Under the pieces are notes generated by a model that was not told the DNA's origin, did not search any database, and saw nothing but the letters and a program-made list of their open reading frames with translations. From a bacterium (GTDB taxonomy: Bacteria > Gemmatimonadota > Gemmatimonadetes > Longimicrobiales > RSA9), in NCBI GenBank assembly GCA_003242735.1, contig QGVH01000015.1, positions 31,552 to 95,551 of the forward strand: a stretch of DNA of 64,000 bases. Direction: 5' to 3'. A program made the position numbers and the translations under genes. Position 1 is the first letter of the stretch; each line of letters begins with the position of its first letter. Shown here piece after piece: positions 15,963 to 25,348 of this stretch.

Positions 15963-18116
15963 ATGCACGACCACCACGCCCATCACCGGCACGCGCCCGG
16001 ATGGTCCGGCGAGCCGCCGAGGCCCGGAGACCGGGATCGCCGTGAGCAGGCCCGCGCCGAGGGCCACGCACACGGCTCGGAGGTCGCACGAACGGACTCA
16101 CCGGCCCCCCACGCGGGCGTTCATGTCACGCGCGGGGCCCACGCCGCGCACGACGAGCACGCGGGCCACGGCGTCGAGCTGTTCCGACGTCGCTTCTGGG
16201 GGGCCTTGCTGCTCACCCTCCCCACCCTGATCTGGAGCGACGTCCTGCAGGGCTGGCTGGGCTACACCGCGCCGACGTTCCCGGGCTCGCGCTTTGTTCC
16301 GGCGATCTTCGGGACGGCCGTGTTCGTATACGGCGGGCGGGTGTTCCTCCAGGGCGCGGTGCGCGAGCTGGGGGACCGCTCACCGGGGATGATGACCCTG
16401 ATCTCGATCGCGATCGGCGTCGCGTTCCTGTTCAGCCTCGCCGTGACCCTCGGCTTCCGCGGCACGCCACTGTGGTGGGAGCTGGCGACGCTGGTCACGG
16501 TCATGCTGCTCGGCCACTGGATGGAGATGCGCTCGATCGCGCAGGCGAGCGGCGCGCTGCGGGAACTGGCGAAGCTGCTGCCGGACACGGCGGTGCGGGT
16601 GGTGGACGGACGCACCGAGGAGGTGCCGGTCAGCGCGCTGCGCGAGGGCGACGTCGTGCTCGTGCGGCCGGGGGCGGGCATCCCGGCGGACGGGGTGGTG
16701 AGGGAAGGGAGGAGCGCCGTCAACGAGGCGATGATCACGGGCGAGTCGCGGCCCGTGGACAAGGTCGAGGGCGATGAGGTGATCGCCGGTACGGTCAACG
16801 GCGCGGGGTCGCTTCGCATCGAGGTGACGCGAACGGGTGAACGCACCGCGCTCGCCGGCATCATGCGGCTGGTCGCGGAGGCGCAGATGTCGCGCTCGCA
16901 CGCCCAGGCGCTCGCGGACCGCGCGGCGTTCTGGCTGACCCTGGTGGCGATCGGCGCAGGCGCGGCCACGCTGGTGGGGTGGCTCGCGGTGGAGGCCCCG
17001 GCTGGCTTCACGATCGAGCGTGTCGTCACGGTGCTGGTGATCGCGTGCCCACACGCGCTGGGGCTTGCCATCCCGCTCGTCATCGCGATCTCGACGACGC
17101 TCGCCGCGAGGAGCGGGCTGCTCGTTCGGGATCGGCAGGGTCTGGAGGAGGCGCGGCGCGTGGACACCGTGGTGTTCGACAAGACGGGCACACTCACCAC
17201 CGGGGAGTTCCGCGTGGTGGATGTCGCGACGATCCCGGGCCTCGCCCCGGACGAGGCCCTGCGGCTCGCGGCGGCGACAGAGCACGACAGCGAGCACGCC
17301 ATTGCGCAGGGGATTGTCAAGAGCGCGGAGGAGAAGGGGATCGCACTGCCCGATGCGCGCGGATTCGAGGCGCTCCCCGGCCAGGGCGTGCGGGCGGAAG
17401 TGGAAGGGCGCGAGCTGTCCGTCGGCGGGCCGGCGCTGCTGCGCCGGCTCGGGATCACGCTGCCTGCGCCGCTCGAGGCGGGCGCGGAACGGGCCAGGGC
17501 AAGGGGCCACGCGTCGGTGGTGCTGCTGGAGGGAGAGCAGCCGCTGGCGGTGGTCGCGGTGGCGGACCGCATCCGGCCGGAATCGTACGAGGCGGTGCGG
17601 CGGCTACACGCGGAAGGGATCGAGGTCGTGATGCTGACCGGCGACGCGCGCGTAGTCGCGGAAACGGTCGCGCGGGAGCTGGGCATCGACGCGTTCCACG
17701 CCGAGGTGCTGCCGGACCAGAAGGTCGAGAAGATCCGCGAGCTGAGGCGGCAGGGCAAGCGGGTGGCGATGGTGGGGGACGGCGTGAACGATGCCCCCGC
17801 GCTGCTCACCGCGGACGTGGGCATCGCGATCGGGGCGGGAACCGGTGTCGCGGTCGAGGCGGGAGACATCGTGCTGGTACGGAGCGACCCGCGGGATGTG
17901 CCGCGCATCATCGAGCTCTCGCGGGCGACGTACCGCAAGATGGTGCAGAATCTCTGGTGGGCCGCCGGCTACAACGTCGTAGCGATCCCGCTCGCGGCGG
18001 GTGTGCTCGCGGGCCGGGGGATCCTCCTGCCGCCGGCCGTGGGCGCGATCCTGATGTCGGTGAGCACGGTGATCGTAGCGCTGAACGCGCAGTTGCTGCG
18101 GCGGGCGCGGCTATGA
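15963..18116 (+). CDS. copB: CopB-type heavy-metal P1B ATPase (CPH motif)
   Basis: This 717-residue transporter exports a metal ion, probably copper, across the inner membrane. The transmembrane metal site is CPH (362-364), typical of the P1B-3/CopB group rather than CPC of CopA. Other marks are the phosphorylation aspartate D406 in DKTGTLT, the TGES actuator loop and the hinge GDGVNDAPAL (605-614). In place of ferredoxin-like HMA domains, the first 70 residues contain 14 histidines, likely a metal-sensing tail. The gene stands alone: no copper chaperone or CsoR/CueR-type regulator is adjacent. Confidence 0.92.
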   Translation: MHDHHAHHRHAPGWSGEPPRPGDRDRREQARAEGHAHGSEVARTDSPAPHAGVHVTRGAHAAHDEHAGHGVELFRRRFWGALLLTLPTLIWSDVLQGWLGYTAPTFPGSRFVPAIFGTAVFVYGGRVFLQGAVRELGDRSPGMMTLISIAIGVAFLFSLAVTLGFRGTPLWWELATLVTVMLLGHWMEMRSIAQASGALRELAKLLPDTAVRVVDGRTEEVPVSALREGDVVLVRPGAGIPADGVVREGRSAVNEAMITGESRPVDKVEGDEVIAGTVNGAGSLRIEVTRTGERTALAGIMRLVAEAQMSRSHAQALADRAAFWLTLVAIGAGAATLVGWLAVEAPAGFTIERVVTVLVIACPHALGLAIPLVIAISTTLAARSGLLVRDRQGLEEARRVDTVVFDKTGTLTTGEFRVVDVATIPGLAPDEALRLAAATEHDSEHAIAQGIVKSAEEKGIALPDARGFEALPGQGVRAEVEGRELSVGGPALLRRLGITLPAPLEAGAERARARGHASVVLLEGEQPLAVVAVADRIRPESYEAVRRLHAEGIEVVMLTGDARVVAETVARELGIDAFHAEVLPDQKVEKIRELRRQGKRVAMVGDGVNDAPALLTADVGIAIGAGTGVAVEAGDIVLVRSDPRDVPRIIELSRATYRKMVQNLWWAAGYNVVAIPLAAGVLAGRGILLPPAVGAILMSVSTVIVALNAQLLRRARL

Positions 18117-18220
18117 GGAGGCGGTCGGCGGAGCGACCGGACGCTGGCCCCGGCGCGCTACGGGGGAGACGACCGGCCCCGACGCGTTCCGAGAGCGGCC
18201 GGCGCGGGCGGCGGGAGCGG

Positions 18221-18249
18221 TTGACCCGGCCCCGCCATTCCCTTAGGTT
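18221..18249 (+). promoter_or_regulatory. Candidate sigma70-like promoter for the 67-aa membrane protein
   Basis: TTGACC (18221-18226) and TAGGTT (18244-18249) are separated by 17 bases. Transcription would start around 18256, only a few bases before the ATG at 18260, giving an almost leaderless mRNA. The prediction is by eye. Confidence 0.4.
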
Positions 18250-18259
18250 TCAAAGGATT

Positions 18260-18463
18260 ATGCGCACTCGCACCGATTCGCGAACGCCGGCGGAGACGGC
18301 CGGTTCGCTCCGGTTCTCGACGATCAACGTCGTCTTGCTCGTGCTCGGGCTGGCGACGATCGCGGCGGGCTACACCCTGCTGGCCAGAGGGTCCACCGTG
18401 GCCGCGCCGCTCCTCCTGGTGCTCGGCTACGTGGTCCTCATCCCGCTCGGGCTCATTCTCTGA
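18260..18463 (+). CDS. Small two-helix membrane protein (67 aa)
   Basis: The 67-residue product has a basic, polar N-terminus and two hydrophobic helices (about 24-42, VVLLVLGLATIAAGYTLL, and 47-66). The short hairpin layout resembles small DUF3098-like membrane proteins, but the match is not certain. AAAGGA at 18252-18257 sits just upstream of the ATG. It lies between the copper ATPase and tRNA-Val with its own candidate promoter. The function is unknown. Confidence 0.6.
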   Translation: MRTRTDSRTPAETAGSLRFSTINVVLLVLGLATIAAGYTLLARGSTVAAPLLLVLGYVVLIPLGLIL

Positions 18464-18491
18464 GTGGGCGCTCGGCCGACCGCCGGGTGAC

Positions 18492-18566
18492 GGGCGCTTA
18501 GCTCAGTTGGTCTAGAGCGCTTCCCTTACAAGGAAGAGGTCACAGGTTCGAGTCCTGTAGCGCCCA
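18492..18566 (+). tRNA. tRNA-Val (anticodon TAC)
   Basis: This is a 75-base cloverleaf. The acceptor arms GGGCGCT (18492-18498) and AGCGCCC (18559-18565) pair fully, with discriminator A at 18566. The D-arm region GCTCAGTTGGTCTAGAGC is followed by anticodon stem CTTCC/GGAAG around loop CTTACAA, giving TAC, which reads GUA valine codons. The T-loop GGTTCGAGTCC is standard. The 3' CCA is not encoded. Confidence 0.95.
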
Positions 18567-18578
18567 TGGGTGCATCGA

Positions 18579-18611
18579 AGCCCCGCGGGGCCGATCTGGC
18601 CCCGCGGGGCT
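18579..18611. terminator. Perfect 14-bp hairpin after tRNA-Val
   Basis: The arms 18579-18592 and 18598-18611 are perfect complements around a GATCT loop. There is no T-run, but position and strength suggest transcription ends here from the tRNA side. It could also serve glgB, which ends at 18807 on the other strand. Confidence 0.65.
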
Positions 18612-18806
18612 CGTGTCATCGTGGCGCGTGACAACCGCCGCCGGGAGCCCGATTCGCGATGCCCTTGGACCGAACGCCTCCTCGAGCGCTGCCTCGACGC
18701 GCTGCACGCGTTGGAGGTGGACGGCGCCGTGGTCGCCGAGGCCCCCGACCTGTGGGCGTGGCCGGCGGCGGGGCTGCGCGTGCTCGCCGGAGCGGCCCCG
18801 CGCCCC

Positions 18807-20771
<1,965 letters not shown>

Positions 20772-21060
20772 GTCACTCCGTTCCGGTGGTGCCAGCGCCG
20801 CGCCGGCGCCCCAAAGATGACATCGGCAGGAGCGGGGGGCAAAAAGCTTCGCCAAACGCGCACGGTTTTCGTGTTGCGAGCCCGCGGCAGCACGGGACAT
20901 GGAAAGACTTCACAAGGAGTTGACGTGCGGCACGGATCTCGAATCGGGGAGCGGCGAGGCGGTCTCCTCGAGCAGGGGATCGCGAGTCCGCTTCGACCCG
21001 ACGCCGTCTCGATCCGGGGCGGCCCAAACACGAAGACTCCGGTTGCGCGATCGCGAACCG

Positions 21061-21945
21061 ATGACGGACAGCTATCCGATCCGACGGCCGAGCGTGCCTC
21101 TCCGCGCGCTCGCGCTCTCCGTTTGTGCACTCGCCGTGCCGGTGGTCGCGGCGGCCCTCCCCGAGGCCGACGCGGGGGCAGGGACGGAACCGCTCCTGTG
21201 GCTGCTCGCGCTGGTGCCCGCGTTCCTATTGGCGTACTACCGAGGCTGGCGCGGCGCCGAATTCGCGCTGGCCGCCGGCATGGTCGCGCTCACGGTCGCC
21301 CACATCGTGGCGACGCTGACCGGCCGTGACCTGGGGAACCCGGCCATCCTGCTCCCCTCGGTGAGCGCCTACATCGTCGCCTCCCTGGGGATCGGCACCC
21401 TGTCCGAGCTCCTGCACCGGCACGTCGCGCGCGCGGAGGCGCAAGCGCTGACGGACGAGCTCACAGGACTGCCGAACCGGCGCTGGGCGCGGCTCATGCT
21501 CGAGACGGAGTTCGCGGCGGCGCAGCGCGGCCGGCCGCTGGTGGTGGTCCTGTTCGACCTGGACCGGTTCAAGGAATACAACGACCGCTACGGCCACGCC
21601 GCGGGCGACCGGGCGCTGAGGGTGGCGGCGGCGGTCCTCCGACGGAACACGCGCCGCATGCACCTCACGGCGCGCATCGGCGGCGAGGAGTTCCTCTCGA
21701 TCCTGTCTTCGTCCGACATCGCCGGCGCGCGGGTCTTCGCGCGGCGGATCCGGGAGGATCTGGCCCGCGTGGAACTGCCGACCGGGCCGATCCGCGTCAG
21801 CGCCGGCCTCGCCGCGTACGACCCCGCAATGACATCGCCCGACGACCTGCTGGCGGTCGCCGACGAGGCGCTGTACCGCGCCAAGCAGGATGGCCGGGAC
21901 CGGATCCGGGTCGGGCGGCTCCGCAAGCGGCTGTACGCGGTCTGA
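21061..21945 (+). CDS. Membrane-bound diguanylate cyclase (GGDEF)
   Basis: The 294-residue protein starts with about five hydrophobic helices (residues 15-120, for example LLWLLALVPAFLLAYYRG), then a GGDEF domain (about 130-285). The active loop is GGEEF in ARIGGEEFLSIL, expected to be catalytically competent for cyclic di-GMP synthesis. DELTGLPNRR and FDLDRFKEYNDRYGH are standard GGDEF motifs. The inhibitory I-site position reads RRMH instead of RxxD, so product feedback may be lost. ATG 21061 was preferred; in-frame codons back to 20899 look non-coding. It is divergent from glgB. Confidence 0.9.
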   Translation: MTDSYPIRRPSVPLRALALSVCALAVPVVAAALPEADAGAGTEPLLWLLALVPAFLLAYYRGWRGAEFALAAGMVALTVAHIVATLTGRDLGNPAILLPSVSAYIVASLGIGTLSELLHRHVARAEAQALTDELTGLPNRRWARLMLETEFAAAQRGRPLVVVLFDLDRFKEYNDRYGHAAGDRALRVAAAVLRRNTRRMHLTARIGGEEFLSILSSSDIAGARVFARRIREDLARVELPTGPIRVSAGLAAYDPAMTSPDDLLAVADEALYRAKQDGRDRIRVGRLRKRLYAV

Positions 21946-22266
21946 TGGCCACCCCGCCCCGGGGGACGGGTTCATCCCGAAGAGAGGTCGAAGCCCTTGA
22001 CCGCGGCTCGCCGCGCCGAGTAGAGTGCGCGCCGCATGAAGCCACGGGCCCGCAGGCCACGAGACCGGAACGCCTGCGGGCCCGCGCACGTTTCTGGCGG
22101 GCCGCGTGCCCCGGACGGGGCCGGCTCCCCGCCGGCCGCGCCGCTCCGGGCAGCAGTCTTTGCCTGGAACGGCGTGCCCGGCTACGTTTACGCCAACGGA
22201 GGGCAGGGCCGCGGACCCCGAGGGCGGAGCGCCGCGGATCGAACCACTCAGATCACGGAGGGTGGC
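21946..22266 (+). other. Intergenic region upstream of HU
   Basis: This 321-base gap holds the hairpin listed at 22045-22084. The rest (22085-22256) has no recognisable gene and no convincing promoter, although the HU promoter must be here. The HU frame is open upstream, but codons before ATG 22267 show no HU homology. Confidence 0.5.
22045..22084 (+). terminator. Hairpin downstream of the diguanylate cyclase
   Basis: Perfect 13-bp arms at 22045-22057 and 22072-22084 enclose a 14-base loop, 100 bases after the cyclase stop. There is only a short TTT downstream, so termination is plausible rather than certain. Confidence 0.45.
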
Positions 22267-22557
22267 ATGAACAAGGCAGAGTTGGCCGATGCGCTGGCAG
22301 AGCGGACGAACCTTCCGCGGAAAGATTCGCGCGCGGCGGTGGAGGCGCTGTTCGATCCGGAGACCGGGCTCATCGCGCAGGCGCTGCAGCGCGGGGAGAA
22401 GGTGTCGCTGACCGGGTTCGGCACGTTCGAGGTCCGGGAGCGCAAGGCGCGCACGGCGCGGAATCCCCGGACCGGGATGACGATCGAGGTGCCCGCGACG
22501 CGCGCGGCCGCGTTCCGTCCGGGCAAGGGACTCAAGGACGGGATCGCGCGGCGTTAG
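22267..22557 (+). CDS. hup: HU-family DNA-binding protein
   Basis: The 96-residue nucleoid protein has the HU fold: helices in MNKAELADALAERTNLPRK, the core LTGFGTFEVRERKARTARNP and the DNA-minor-groove arm NPRTGMTIEVPATRAAAFRP. It would bend and compact DNA as a dimer. GGAGGG at 22257-22262 lies 4 bases before the ATG and fixes the start. The last 20 bases of the gene, including the stop, are repeated directly after it. Confidence 0.95.
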   Translation: MNKAELADALAERTNLPRKDSRAAVEALFDPETGLIAQALQRGEKVSLTGFGTFEVRERKARTARNPRTGMTIEVPATRAAAFRPGKGLKDGIARR

Positions 22558-22580
22558 GCGGACGGGATCGCGCGGCGTTA
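22537..22580 (+). repeat. 23-bp tandem duplication over the HU stop codon
   Basis: A 21-base unit ending at the HU stop (22537-22557) recurs at 22560-22580 with period 23. The second copy again ends in TTA. Because the first copy already stops, the protein is unchanged. Confidence 0.85.
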
Positions 22581-22612
22581 AGCGAACGGCGACCCGGCGT
22601 CCCGGATCGGAG

Positions 22613-22633
22613 GCCCCCGGCAGGACCGGGGGC
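22613..22633 (+). terminator. Hairpin terminator of the HU gene
   Basis: GCCCCCGG (22613-22620) and CCGGGGGC (22626-22633) form a perfect 8-bp stem with a 5-base loop, followed by TTCG. It lies 56 bases after the HU stop. Confidence 0.6.
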
Positions 22634-22761
22634 TTCGCTCATCGCGCTGCGCGTTCGGCCTGGCCGGCACCGTGCCCGGCCGCGGTGCCGGGCCGTTCCC
22701 GCCTGGGCCGCGGGCCGCGCGCGGCCACCGATCCGCTCGAGGTCGTCGGTGTCGATGGGCA

Positions 22762-22962
22762 GGCTGCGGCGGTGGGGGCCACTGTGCCGGCGTCGAGGAG
22801 GAACTCCCCGAGTGTTGGGCGGAAGACCCGGAGTGTGGGGCGAGAGCGGAAGAGATCCGGTGTGCGGCGCCGGTCGGGGTGGCGGGGGACCACGTGTTCG
22901 TCTCGATCGCCGCTGGCCACACCCGCACCAGTGGCAGCACGGATCGCGGAGTCGTTGACTTG
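22762..22962 (+). pseudogene. RCC1-like repeat remnant
   Basis: One plus-strand frame here reads GCGGGGHCAGVEEELPECWA, then EDPECG and VGVAGDHVFVSIAAGHTRTS. This resembles the RCC1 repeat pattern (aGg-HtCa...YCWG...P..V.g...fvsIaaG..HtC) found in secreted repeat proteins of this type of bacterium. Key cysteine and glycine positions are partly lost and there is no start, signal peptide or repeat array. It is best read as a decayed fragment, but chance similarity is possible. Confidence 0.35.
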
Positions 22963-23105
22963 CGGAGGCACCCTCCACGACCTGACCGGCTCGGCGCAGG
23001 GCGTGGTCCGTGAGCCGACGCCGGTGCGCGTGCCGAGCCCGCCCCGGGCGACGGCGCCGGGCGGCCGGAGAAGCGCCCGGCGTCCACGGCGGGGTGACGA
23101 AACCC

Positions 23106-23134
23106 TTGCACCGGCGGCGGGGAGCCCCTTAACT
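23106..23134 (+). promoter_or_regulatory. Candidate promoter for the secreted TPR protein
   Basis: TTGCAC (23106-23111) and TTAACT (23129-23134) are 17 bases apart. The -10 element abuts a perfect inverted repeat. Confidence 0.45.
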
Positions 23135-23154
23135 TGGCGCGAATATAGCGCCAA
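23134..23154. promoter_or_regulatory. Inverted repeat TTGGCGC-N7-GCGCCAA, putative operator
   Basis: The arms 23134-23140 and 23148-23154 are perfect complements around GAATATA. The element overlaps the last base of the candidate -10 and the likely transcription start, a typical repressor position. No dedicated regulator gene is next to it. Confidence 0.4.
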
Positions 23155-23313
23155 CCCGCCGGTGTCTGCCCCTGGGGGGCGGAAGGTCCCAGCCGAGAGC
23201 CCGGTTGCGTCCGTGAACACTGGGACCTGCTGCGGGTTAGCATCAGCGGACAGAGTCGCGCGGCCACCGAGTACGGCCGCTGGGTGACCCCTACCAGCCC
23301 GGAGACTGCGGAC

Positions 23314-25056
23314 ATGGAGCCAACGCGTGCGAACCTGCGACGCCTCGTCGCCTCGGCAGTCGGGATCGTCGCCGCGACCGCCCTGTTTGCCGCCCCCGAG
23401 GCGGTGCACGCGCAAAGCCGGTATCGCGTCCTCGTTCCCGCACTCAAAGCGGAGGGAGGCGCGAAGGAGAATTTCGGTAGGGATGTGGCGGAGCGGCTGC
23501 GCAAGAGCCTCGAGGGGATGGCCACGCACGCGCCGGTAGACCGCGGCGAGATGCGGGCAAAGCTCCGCGAGGTGAAGCGGGACGAGAAGGAGCTCGTGGA
23601 CTGCGTCACCGCCCGCCAGTTCGCCGTGTACATCAACGCCATGCTGTACCTCTGTGGCGAGTACCGGCCGGCCGGCTCCGGAATGGAGGTCAAAGCGCAG
23701 TTCGTGACGGCGCGGACGGGCGAGGCGTTCGAGATCCCGCCGTTCACCGCGAACACGGCAGATGAAGCGGCGCAGATCATCTTCAACGGCTTCGAGACCG
23801 TCGTCAATCAGCAGCGGCTGACGACGTTCTGCCTCGACTACCTCGCCAGCGAGCAGTGGACGAACGCGCTCGAGAACTGCAACAACGCACTGGCCCTGAA
23901 CCCGAACTCGGAGGCCGCGCTCTTCGGCCGCGCCCGAGCACTCCTGGGCCTCGACTCGCTCGAGGTGGCGATGCAGGAGCTCGAGAAGCTGCTCGAGCTG
24001 AACCCCGGGCACGTGGACGGGCTCCAGACCGCGGGCTACGTGGCGACGAAGCTCAACCAGCCCCAGAAGGCGCTCGAGTACTACCGCGCGTACCTCGACC
24101 TCAATCCGGGCGACCCGCAGGTCCGCCTCACCATCGCCATCGACATGGCGAGGAACGGCGACCCGAAGGGCGCGCTCGAGCTGGTCGAGGAGGGGCTCGC
24201 GGTGGATTCGAGCAACCTCAACCTCCGCCAGTACGCGGGCCACTTCGCCCTTGCCGCCGCGACCAAGATCGAAACGGACAGCGGCGCCCGGGACCCGCAG
24301 CGTCCTGCTGAGGCGTTGGCCCTGTACGAGAAGGCGCTCGGCTACTACCAGTCCGTCTTCGACGAGCGGGGCAGCGAGTCCGACGTCGAGATGCTCCGTC
24401 GGATGATGGTCACGCTCGTGGCGCTCGACCGGACCGCGGAGGCGGTCGAGATGGGCGCGCGCTTCGTGCAGGCGAAGCCGGAGGACGCGTCGCTCTGGTC
24501 GTCGTACGCGGATGCGCTCCAGAAGGCGGGACGGCTGGAGGAAGCCATCGCTGCGCTCGACTCGGTGCTGGCGCGCGACCCCAACTACGAGCGGGTCTAC
24601 TCGCGGCAGGTCGCCTGGCTCGCCAGCACGGGGCAGATCGCGCGCATCAAGGCGGCCTACGAGAAGGCTCTCGCGCGGCAGGAGTACGAGGCGCAGCCGG
24701 ATGAGCTCGCGCGCAGCGTGCTGCTCTACGCCTACAACGAGAAGTTCCAGAAGGGCGATCAGATGGGCGCGCTGCCGTACTTCGAACTCGTGCGGGAGAT
24801 GAACACCACGCCGCAGACGCGCGGGCTGGCGAGCTATCTGGGCGGCTTCGCGCTGCTGAACCACGGCCGGAAGGTGTCGGAGCCGGAGACGCTGCAGTCG
24901 GCGCGCGAGGCGCTGCCGATCTTCCAGAAGGCGCGTCAATTCTTCCTCGACGCGAGGCCGTACGCGGAGGCCAACAAGGTGGACCTCGCCGAGCCGCTCT
25001 CGAACGTGGACACGTTCATCGAGATCCAGGAGGCGATCATCAAGCGCGGCCGCTGA
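23314..25056 (+). CDS. Secreted TPR-repeat protein
   Basis: The 580-residue protein has a signal peptide (about 1-34, ending APEAVHAQS) and so is likely periplasmic. Residues 36-165 form an unassigned alpha/beta domain beginning RYRVLVPALKAEGGAKENFG. The rest carries TPR-like repeats, for example NALENCNNALALNPNSEAAL and KALEYYRAYLDLNPGDPQV. ATG 23314 is preferred over GTG 23284 because GGAG is 9 bases upstream and the signal peptide begins cleanly. It is monocistronic, with a strong terminator downstream. It may scaffold an envelope complex; the function is unknown. Confidence 0.8.
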   Translation: MEPTRANLRRLVASAVGIVAATALFAAPEAVHAQSRYRVLVPALKAEGGAKENFGRDVAERLRKSLEGMATHAPVDRGEMRAKLREVKRDEKELVDCVTARQFAVYINAMLYLCGEYRPAGSGMEVKAQFVTARTGEAFEIPPFTANTADEAAQIIFNGFETVVNQQRLTTFCLDYLASEQWTNALENCNNALALNPNSEAALFGRARALLGLDSLEVAMQELEKLLELNPGHVDGLQTAGYVATKLNQPQKALEYYRAYLDLNPGDPQVRLTIAIDMARNGDPKGALELVEEGLAVDSSNLNLRQYAGHFALAAATKIETDSGARDPQRPAEALALYEKALGYYQSVFDERGSESDVEMLRRMMVTLVALDRTAEAVEMGARFVQAKPEDASLWSSYADALQKAGRLEEAIAALDSVLARDPNYERVYSRQVAWLASTGQIARIKAAYEKALARQEYEAQPDELARSVLLYAYNEKFQKGDQMGALPYFELVREMNTTPQTRGLASYLGGFALLNHGRKVSEPETLQSAREALPIFQKARQFFLDARPYAEANKVDLAEPLSNVDTFIEIQEAIIKRGR

Positions 25057-25104
25057 CGACGATCAGGGCCAGCGGTCGCGAGGCGGATCGCTCGCCACGG
25101 AGGA

Positions 25105-25136
25105 GGGACCGGGACGTCGTTCCCGGTCCCTTTCTT
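25105..25136 (+). terminator. Rho-independent terminator after the TPR gene
   Basis: The perfect 10-bp stem GGGACCGGGA (25105-25114) / TCCCGGTCCC (25121-25130) has a 6-base loop and the tail TTTCTT. It separates the TPR gene from the dcw promoter. Confidence 0.9.
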
Positions 25137-25247
25137 CATCCGCGGGGGTGATCGTGGTGGGCGGTGTGTGGTGGAGCGTCCGTGTGCGGGGGCGATTGCG
25201 GGTCGCCAGCGCAAGTTGCTGTGTGCACTGGGGTTCCATGAGGAGTC

Positions 25248-25277
25248 TTGACGGGGCGATGTGACGCCGTGTAGTAT
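25248..25277 (+). promoter_or_regulatory. Promoter of the dcw (mra) cluster
   Basis: TTGACG (25248-25253) and TAGTAT (25272-25277) are spaced 18 bases. Transcription would begin near 25284, immediately before the MraZ repeats, and drive mraZ and the division/murein genes. Confidence 0.7.
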
Positions 25278-25286
25278 TGGGGCCCG

Positions 25287-25316
25287 GAGTGGGGAAGAGT
25301 GGGGAGGAGTGGGAAG
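25287..25316 (+). promoter_or_regulatory. MraZ box: three TGGGN repeats with 10-base period
   Basis: TGGGG at 25290, TGGGG at 25300 and TGGGA at 25310 are separated by exactly 5 bases each. MraZ of E. coli is known to bind three TGGGN repeats with 5-base spacers ahead of its own gene. The match in spacing, number and position makes autoregulation of the cluster very likely. Confidence 0.8.
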
Positions 25317-25348
25317 ACGCCTGCCATGCCCTGCTGTCGAGGACCCCG

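Larger units (their letters stand above)
22634..23313. other. Intergenic stretch between HU and the TPR protein
   Basis: No intact gene is seen in these 680 bases. They contain an RCC1-like remnant (22762-22962), a candidate promoter (23106-23134) and an inverted repeat (23134-23154). The promoter would give a leader of about 175 bases before the TPR gene. Confidence 0.5.

Noticed and set aside
13210..16101. Extended N-terminus of PEP synthase to 16101
   Set aside because: The first 152 codons are Arg/Pro-rich with no homology, overlap the divergent ATPase gene, and the family start with a ribosome site is at 15645.
22191..22200. TACGTT as a -10 element for the HU gene
   Set aside because: The only -35-like TTGCCT is 27 bases away, too far for a sigma70-type promoter.
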